Part shown: positions 59,291 to 64,000 of the stretch, piece after piece
Numbering within the stretch: the first letter of the stretch is position 1
Layout of the letters: each line of letters opens with the position of its first letter
From: PALSA-926 sp964476835
GTDB taxonomy: Bacteria; Pseudomonadota; Alphaproteobacteria; Micavibrionales; UBA2020
Assembly (NCBI GenBank): GCA_964476835.1
Contig: CAYZCE010000002.1
Span: 1-64,000 of the forward strand
Length of the DNA: 64,000 nucleotides
Reading direction: 5' to 3'
Notes under the pieces: model-generated
What the model was told of the DNA's origin: nothing
Seen by the model: the letters and a program-made list of their open reading frames with translations, nothing else
Databases searched by the model: none
Made by a program: the position numbers and the translations under genes

Positions 59291-60271
59291 GTGCATCCTG
59301 CGTTCTCGTTGAAAAAGGCGTTCCTGACCGTCGCGTTGCTATGCACCGCGGGGCTGGGCCGTCATGAGCAGGCCAATGCCACGTCGAGCGAAGCCGGCCC
59401 CGCGCGCGACCCGATCGAGACGGTCGCGACGCCAGCCCTCGACTGCCACTGCGTGACGCTGGCGCCCGAAGGAAAAGCCAACGTCGAAACCCCCGGCCTC
59501 TTCGCCGAGATCGTCATCGACGCCAAGACCGGCGACGTGCTGAGCGAGAAGAACGCCGACACGCGCCTCTACCCCGCCTCGCTGACCAAGATGATGACGC
59601 TTTACCTGACCTTCGCCGATTTGCGCGACGGCAGGCTGACGATGGATCAGGTGCTCACCGCCTCCGACAACGCCGCCGCGCAGAAACCGTCGTCGCTGGG
59701 GCTCGAGAAGGGCGACACCATCACGGTCGAGGACGCCATCCTCGCCCTCACCGTCCATTCGGCGAACGACGTCGCGGTCGTGATCGCCGAAGCGCAGGGC
59801 GACGATTTCATCTGCCGCATGAACGCGCAGGCCTGCGCGCTCGGCATGAACAACACGCATTTCGCCAATCCTTCGGGTTTGCCGAAGACAACCAACCATC
59901 CCGACCTCGACCATTTCAGCACCGTGCGCGACATGGCGACCTTGTCGCAGGCGCTCATGCGCGACTTCCCCGCGTATTACCACTACTTCGGCGTCAAGAC
60001 CTTCACCTGGAACCATGTGACCTACAGCAACCACAACAAGCTGATGAGCCAATATGCAGGCATGGACGGTCTCAAGACCGGCTATATCTCGGCTTCCGGC
60101 TATAACCTCGCAGCCTCGGCCGTGCATGGCGACACGCGGCTGATCGGCGTCGTCTTCGGCGGCCACTCGGGCAAGTCGCGCGATGCGGAGATGAAATTGT
60201 TGCTCGACCAAGGCTTCGCCAAGGTCAAGAAAGAGCAAAAGCCAAAGGTCGCTTCCGTCCGCCCTTCATAA
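59291..60271 (+). CDS. D-alanyl-D-alanine carboxypeptidase (DacA-like, S11)
   Basis: Periplasmic penicillin-binding protein that trims peptidoglycan pentapeptides. The start is GTG at 59291 with GGAG upstream; the first ~27 residues form a signal peptide with a short hydrophobic core. Serine-type motifs: S-x-x-K in PASLTKMMTL (residues ~97-100), S-x-N in HSANDVAV near 158, and K-T-G in GLKTGYISASGYN near 260. The C-terminal membrane helix typical of E. coli PBP5 is absent, and 326 residues suggests a soluble form. Confidence 0.92.
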   Translation: MHPAFSLKKAFLTVALLCTAGLGRHEQANATSSEAGPARDPIETVATPALDCHCVTLAPEGKANVETPGLFAEIVIDAKTGDVLSEKNADTRLYPASLTKMMTLYLTFADLRDGRLTMDQVLTASDNAAAQKPSSLGLEKGDTITVEDAILALTVHSANDVAVVIAEAQGDDFICRMNAQACALGMNNTHFANPSGLPKTTNHPDLDHFSTVRDMATLSQALMRDFPAYYHYFGVKTFTWNHVTYSNHNKLMSQYAGMDGLKTGYISASGYNLAASAVHGDTRLIGVVFGGHSGKSRDAEMKLLLDQGFAKVKKEQKPKVASVRPS

Positions 60272-60276
60272 AGAAA

Positions 60277-60307
60277 AAGCCCTCTCCGCTTTGGGCGGAG
60301 AGGGCTT
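60277..60307 (-). terminator. rho-independent terminator of the OmpA-family gene
   Basis: Stem AAGCCCTCTCCGC / GCGGAGAGGGCTT (13 pairs, five-base loop). On the minus strand it is followed by TTTTTCTT, ending the gene at 60325. On the plus strand no T run follows. Confidence 0.88.
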
Positions 60308-60324
60308 CGGGGCGTTAACCTCGC

Positions 60325-60969
60325 TTATTTATCCCATTCGATGACGGCGCGGCGGTTCTCCGGCATCTTCACGCCGTCGGCCGTGGGCACGGCCAAATCC
60401 GTTTCGCCATAGCCCTTATCGGTGATGTAATCCTTCTTCACGCCGCGGTCGACCAGCGCCTGGGTCACGGCGTCGGCGCGTTTTTGCGAGAGGGCCATGT
60501 TATGCGTCGCAGTGCCAGCCGTGCTGGTATGGCCACCAACCGTCACATGCGTTGCGCCGGATTTCCCGATGGCGGCAGCGGCCTTGTCGATTTTGGCCTT
60601 TTCAGCCTCTGGTATGACGGCGCTGTCAAAGCCGAAATAGACGGCGGCCGCGGTCGGCGCAGGCGCGGGTACAGGGACCGGGGCGGGCACGAAGACCGCC
60701 GCCGGCGCCTCAACCTGCTTAGGCGCCGCGCGCTCGAAATCGCAGCCGTTCATCACGTAACCTGCGGGCAGCGGCTGGTAGCGCTGGCAGGGTTCGCGGT
60801 TCAGCTGGTACTCGAGATATGTTTTCCACATGTAGTATTCCTTCTTGTACTGCACGTCGCCGACGTCGTAATACGGCAGCGAACCCGTTTCCTGCGCCTG
60901 CGCGCGCAACGGCATCGCCGCGACGCACAGCATCAGCCCCATCAAGGGCAGCATCATTTTGTTCTTCAT
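60325..60969 (-). CDS. OmpA-family outer-membrane protein
   Basis: A 214-residue protein with signal peptide MKNKMMLPLMGLMLCVAAMPLRAQA, then a mature N-terminus with PYYDVGDVQYKKEYYMWK. A Pro/Ala linker (~80-105) leads to the peptidoglycan-binding OmpA C-terminal domain (~110-214): YFGFDSAVIPEAEKAKIDKA, VTVGGHTSTAGT, NMALSQKRADAVTQAL and ENRRAVIEW. The N-terminal barrel is absent, so it is probably a short envelope-anchoring protein. A possible operator, TTAAC-N4-GTTAA, is at 61066-61079 upstream. Confidence 0.9.
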   Translation of the reverse strand: MKNKMMLPLMGLMLCVAAMPLRAQAQETGSLPYYDVGDVQYKKEYYMWKTYLEYQLNREPCQRYQPLPAGYVMNGCDFERAAPKQVEAPAAVFVPAPVPVPAPAPTAAAVYFGFDSAVIPEAEKAKIDKAAAAIGKSGATHVTVGGHTSTAGTATHNMALSQKRADAVTQALVDRGVKKDYITDKGYGETDLAVPTADGVKMPENRRAVIEWDK

Positions 60970-61137
60970 GTTGTTCTCCTTACAGTGATGAAACGGGCGC
61001 CGGACGACGCCGCCAGATGAAAAGGAATCACCCTTCTATTCTACCACGAGTAGAAACATCAGTTCTTAACGGGCGTTAATGACCATGCCTTGTCCCTGAC
61101 AGCCAAGGAAAAACGCGCATAGCGGGGCATGCGGGAT

Positions 61138-62775
61138 TTAGCGGAAGGATTGCAGGCGGCCTTCGAGCATCAGGCTGCGGGCATCGAGGTCTTGCTCGAT
61201 CTTGCGCAGCACATCGGCGCTGAAGACGCCCTTCTTGTGCATCTGCACGAGCAGGTCGCGCTGGTGGTCGATGACTTCCTGCTCCGAATGGATGTAGTCT
61301 TGGAACGGGCCGTACTGGTCCTCGTCGTGCGAACTGGGCGGGGTGCCTTCTTCCGCGTCCTCGTCGCGCAGCACGCCCTTGAGGTAGCTGATCTGGCGTT
61401 CAAGGCGGTTGCGCACGTTGTCCAGCGCGCGGGCGTGCATGCGCTTGGACAGTTCTTCCTCGATAAACGTGTCGGCGCTGGCGGCAAGCAAAAGGCGCAG
61501 GCGGCGCTCTTCGTTCATCGTCTTCTCGTCCGTCTCGCTGACGTCGAGCTTCTTGATGAGGAACGGCAGCGTCCAGCCCTGGAAGACCAGCGTCACGAGG
61601 ATGACGATGAAGCTGATGAACAAGATGACGTCGCGCTGCGGGAAGGCCTCGCCGCCCGGAATGGTCAGCGGCAGCGCCATCGCGGTCGCCAGCGACACGA
61701 CGCCACGCATGCCCGACCAGCCGAGGATGAGCAGGTAGCGGTTGTCGGTGACGACGGAACGGTCGTACTTGAACAGGCGGTAGATCCAGCGCGTGATATG
61801 CGCGCTCGGGAAGATCCAGACGAGACGCATGACGATGACGACCGCGCTGATGAGCAGGCCGAAGAAGATCATCTCGTCCATCGTATGGCTGGCGCCGACC
61901 GCGCTGATGATCTGCGGCAGCTGCAGGCCGATCAGGATGAACACCAGGCCGTTGAGCAGGAAGATCAGCGTCTCCCAGAAGTTGTTCATCTGCATGCGCG
62001 TGCGGAACGAGAAGATCTCGTGCGCGCGCCACGACACGTAAAGCCCGACGGTCACCGCCGCCAGCACGCCCGACACCTCCGCCTTTTCCGCGACGAGGTA
62101 GGCGACGAAAGGCAATTGCAGCGTCATCACGGTCTCGACCGTCGCGTTGTTCAGCAGGCGCTTTTGCAGCACGGTGAAGAGGTAGCCGAGCACATAGCCG
62201 ACCACGATGCCGCCGAGCGCCACGAAGGCGAAATTGAAGGTCGCTTTCCACCAGATAAAAGTGCCGCTCAAAACCGCCGCCACCGCGTAGCGATAGGCGA
62301 CCAGCGCGGTCGCGTCGTTGATGAGGCTCTCGCCTTCAAGGATGGCGACGAGGCGCTTGGGCAGGTGCAGGCCCTTGATCGCGCTGGTCGCGGCGACGGC
62401 GTCGGGTGGCGAGACGATCGCGCCGAGCACGAAGGCCAGCGGCCAGCTGAAGCCCGGGATGAAATAATGGGCCGTGATGGCGACACTGGCGGTCGAGAAG
62501 AGCACGAGGCCGATCGCCAGACGCCCGATGACGCCGCGGTTGCGCCGGAAATCGTGCCATGACATGTGCCGCGCCGCGTCGAACAGCAAGGGCGGCAGGA
62601 ACAGCAGGAAGGCGACGTTGGGGCTCAGGCGCACGCTGGGCAGGCCGGGGATCAGGCTGATCGCCAGCCCCGCCACGACGAGCAGGATCGGGTACGACAC
62701 CTTGACCCGCTCCGCGAGCGAGTACAGCCCCGCAAGGAGCGCCATCAGGAGGAGAATGATGTCTAGGTGCTGCAT
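61138..62775 (-). CDS. CPA1-family Na+/H+ antiporter
   Basis: A 545-residue inner-membrane cation/proton exchanger. About a dozen hydrophobic segments run from residue ~5 to ~420, including SYPILLVVAGLAISLIPGLP, FLLFLPPLLFDAARH and the acidic ion-site segment ALVLGAIVSPPDAVAATSAI with the Asp needed for exchange; the sequence reads FVLGAIVSPPDAVA. The last ~120 residues are cytoplasmic and charged, with a coiled helical pattern (LRLLLAASADTFIEEELSKRM). It fits NhaP/NHE-like proteins for pH or salt tolerance. It is probably monocistronic. Confidence 0.93.
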   Translation of the reverse strand: MQHLDIILLLMALLAGLYSLAERVKVSYPILLVVAGLAISLIPGLPSVRLSPNVAFLLFLPPLLFDAARHMSWHDFRRNRGVIGRLAIGLVLFSTASVAITAHYFIPGFSWPLAFVLGAIVSPPDAVAATSAIKGLHLPKRLVAILEGESLINDATALVAYRYAVAAVLSGTFIWWKATFNFAFVALGGIVVGYVLGYLFTVLQKRLLNNATVETVMTLQLPFVAYLVAEKAEVSGVLAAVTVGLYVSWRAHEIFSFRTRMQMNNFWETLIFLLNGLVFILIGLQLPQIISAVGASHTMDEMIFFGLLISAVVIVMRLVWIFPSAHITRWIYRLFKYDRSVVTDNRYLLILGWSGMRGVVSLATAMALPLTIPGGEAFPQRDVILFISFIVILVTLVFQGWTLPFLIKKLDVSETDEKTMNEERRLRLLLAASADTFIEEELSKRMHARALDNVRNRLERQISYLKGVLRDEDAEEGTPPSSHDEDQYGPFQDYIHSEQEVIDHQRDLLVQMHKKGVFSADVLRKIEQDLDARSLMLEGRLQSFR

Positions 62776-62855
62776 GCGCCGCCCCGGATTGATCCAATAC
62801 CCGACTATAAAATATTTCGCGGTCGCATTTCAACGATTGCGTGCTGACGGACAGC

Positions 62856-64000
62856 TTACACGCCGCTCTGCCAGCCGCCGCCGACGGCCTTGTAAAGGCT
62901 GATCGCCGCCGTCATGCGGTCGAGCCGCGCCGTGACCAGCGCGTCGCGTGCGGAAAGCAGGCTGCGCTCGGCATCCAGCAGCGTCAGGTAATCCGTCGCG
63001 CCCGCGCGGTAGCGGGCGTCGGCGATGCTATAGGCCTTCTCGGCGGATTGCGTGGCGGCGGCATAGGCTTTCTCGCGCACGCCGGCGCTTTCCACGGCGG
63101 TGAGCGCATCTTCCACTTCACGGAAGGCCGTCAGCACGGTCTTGCGGTAGGTTTCGGCCAATTCCTGCTGCCGTGCCTTGACGCGCGCGAGGTCGGCCGA
63201 CAGCGACGGCCTGAACAAGGGCGCCGACAGCGAGGCCGCGATATCCAGCGCCGCAACCGCCGGATTGGTGAGCGGCGACACCCCGATGCTCGGCGCCAGC
63301 CCGATATTGACAGAGGGGAAGAAAGCCGCGCGCGCCACGCCGATGTCGGCATTGGCCGCGATCAGCGCCGCTTCCGCCGAGCGGATGTCCGGACGGCGCT
63401 GCAGCAGCGACGACGGCTGGCCGGGCGCGACATCCGGGACTTTCAGCGTATCGAGCGAGAGGGCTTGCGTCTTCACGCCGCCCGGCGGCTGGCCGAGCAG
63501 CAGGCTGAGCGCGTTCATTTCCGCCGCCAGGCTGTTTTGCAGGCCCGCCACGCCGGCATCGGCGTTGGATAGCGCCGTCTTTTGCTGTTCGACCTCAAGT
63601 GCGGAGGTCGCGCCCTCCTGATGGCGCGTTTCCAGCAGGTCGAGCGTGCGCGCCAGCAGCTTGCGGTTATCCTGCGCGACAGTCAGGCGGCTTTTCAGCG
63701 CCAATACGTTGGCGTAGGTGGTGCCGACGTCCGCCGACGTCACCAACGCCAGCGCGGCTTGGTCATAGATGCTGCCCGCCAGCGCGGCTTCCGCCGAGGT
63801 CAGGGCAGCGCGGTTGCGGCCGAAGAGGTCGACCTCATAACTGACGTCGACGCCTGCGCGCGCCGAAGGCGTGTAAGACATCTTGCCGCTTCCCTGCTTG
63901 CTGAAACTACCGGTCAGGCCGCCGGAGAGGTCCGCTGTTGGCCACAGGGAAGCATCCGCGACTTGCGCCGACGCGCGCGCCTGTTCGACGCGGTGGATGC
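62856..64000 (-). CDS. RND efflux outer-membrane channel, NodT family (5' end cut)
   Basis: The reading frame stays open to the right window edge, so the start lies beyond it (minus strand). The visible ~380 residues show the TolC/NodT pattern: VDVSYEVDLFGRNRAAL, LETRHQEGATSALEVEQQ, LLLGQPPGG, LQRRPDIRSAEAALIAAN, ADIGVARAAFFPSVNIG, LIASLSAPLFR-like region (DIAASLSAPLFR) and DARYRAGATDYLTLLDAER. Family members form the outer-membrane exit duct of RND pumps. Inner-membrane and adaptor genes are expected beyond the window. Confidence 0.93.
   Translation of the reverse strand, partial: IHRVEQARASAQVADASLWPTADLSGGLTGSFSKQGSGKMSYTPSARAGVDVSYEVDLFGRNRAALTSAEAALAGSIYDQAALALVTSADVGTTYANVLALKSRLTVAQDNRKLLARTLDLLETRHQEGATSALEVEQQKTALSNADAGVAGLQNSLAAEMNALSLLLGQPPGGVKTQALSLDTLKVPDVAPGQPSSLLQRRPDIRSAEAALIAANADIGVARAAFFPSVNIGLAPSIGVSPLTNPAVAALDIAASLSAPLFRPSLSADLARVKARQQELAETYRKTVLTAFREVEDALTAVESAGVREKAYAAATQSAEKAYSIADARYRAGATDYLTLLDAERSLLSARDALVTARLDRMTAAISLYKAVGGGWQSGV

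Overview
The window is GC-rich, densely packed chromosomal DNA of an alphaproteobacterium. The evidence is an HdaA-type DnaA regulator next to a DUF2066 gene, a DUF2336 fragment, an ECF sigma factor of the EcfG type with GGAAC/CGTT-like promoters around it, ETF-ubiquinone oxidoreductase, and GC-biased codon use with long antisense shadow frames. I cannot assign the order or genus from sequence alone. Many genes overlap by ATGA or GTGA, so operons and translational coupling dominate.

Layout. 1-5.4 kb: a DUF2336 fragment, then a minus-strand block with pgk, a PagL-like outer-membrane protein, proline iminopeptidase, an SNase-like secreted protein and a PPP-phosphatase-like protein. Three of these have lost expected catalytic residues. 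5.5-10.9 kb: plus-strand operon leuA - YgjP-like metallopeptidase - cytidine deaminase - M48 protease. 10.9-20.1 kb: pfkA, a DUF465 protein, hdaA, a DUF2066 protein, a 7TM hybrid histidine kinase, ndk and alaS. 20.1-31.0 kb: a hairpin-rich intergenic repeat, a lytic transglycosylase, a uracil-DNA glycosylase homologue, ETF-QO, GNAT and alpha/beta hydrolase genes, a TPR protein, ispE, a second alpha/beta hydrolase and a Sel1-repeat protein. 31.2-34.5 kb: tRNA-Gln, an AT-rich HEPN-like gene, an outer-membrane barrel, a GT4 glycosyltransferase and a PIG-L deacetylase. 34.6-38.0 kb: an autotransporter.

38.2-47.1 kb looks like a general-stress and signalling neighbourhood. It holds an ECF sigma factor, an OmpR-type regulator, two hybrid kinases (one a CheB-CheR-PAS-kinase-receiver fusion), DUF883 and CsbD stress proteins, a small anti-sigma-like protein and two small unknown proteins. 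Five GGAAC-N16/17-(C/T)GTT-like promoter candidates lie directly upstream of the small genes. 47.1-48.4 kb is an AT-rich scar with a truncated, frameshifted CoA-transferase pseudogene. 48.6-52.9 kb holds three uncommon proteins: a WCxA-motif/DUF4116 protein, a nucleotidyltransferase-like protein with a C-terminal NDK-like domain, and a degenerate kinase-like protein.

53.0-64.0 kb: metF-metH-LigB dioxygenase-crp/fnr form one overlapping operon. It is followed by an FNR-type box and a small membrane protein, then a DD-carboxypeptidase, an OmpA-family protein, a CPA1 Na+/H+ antiporter and the start-truncated gene of a NodT-type efflux outer-membrane channel.
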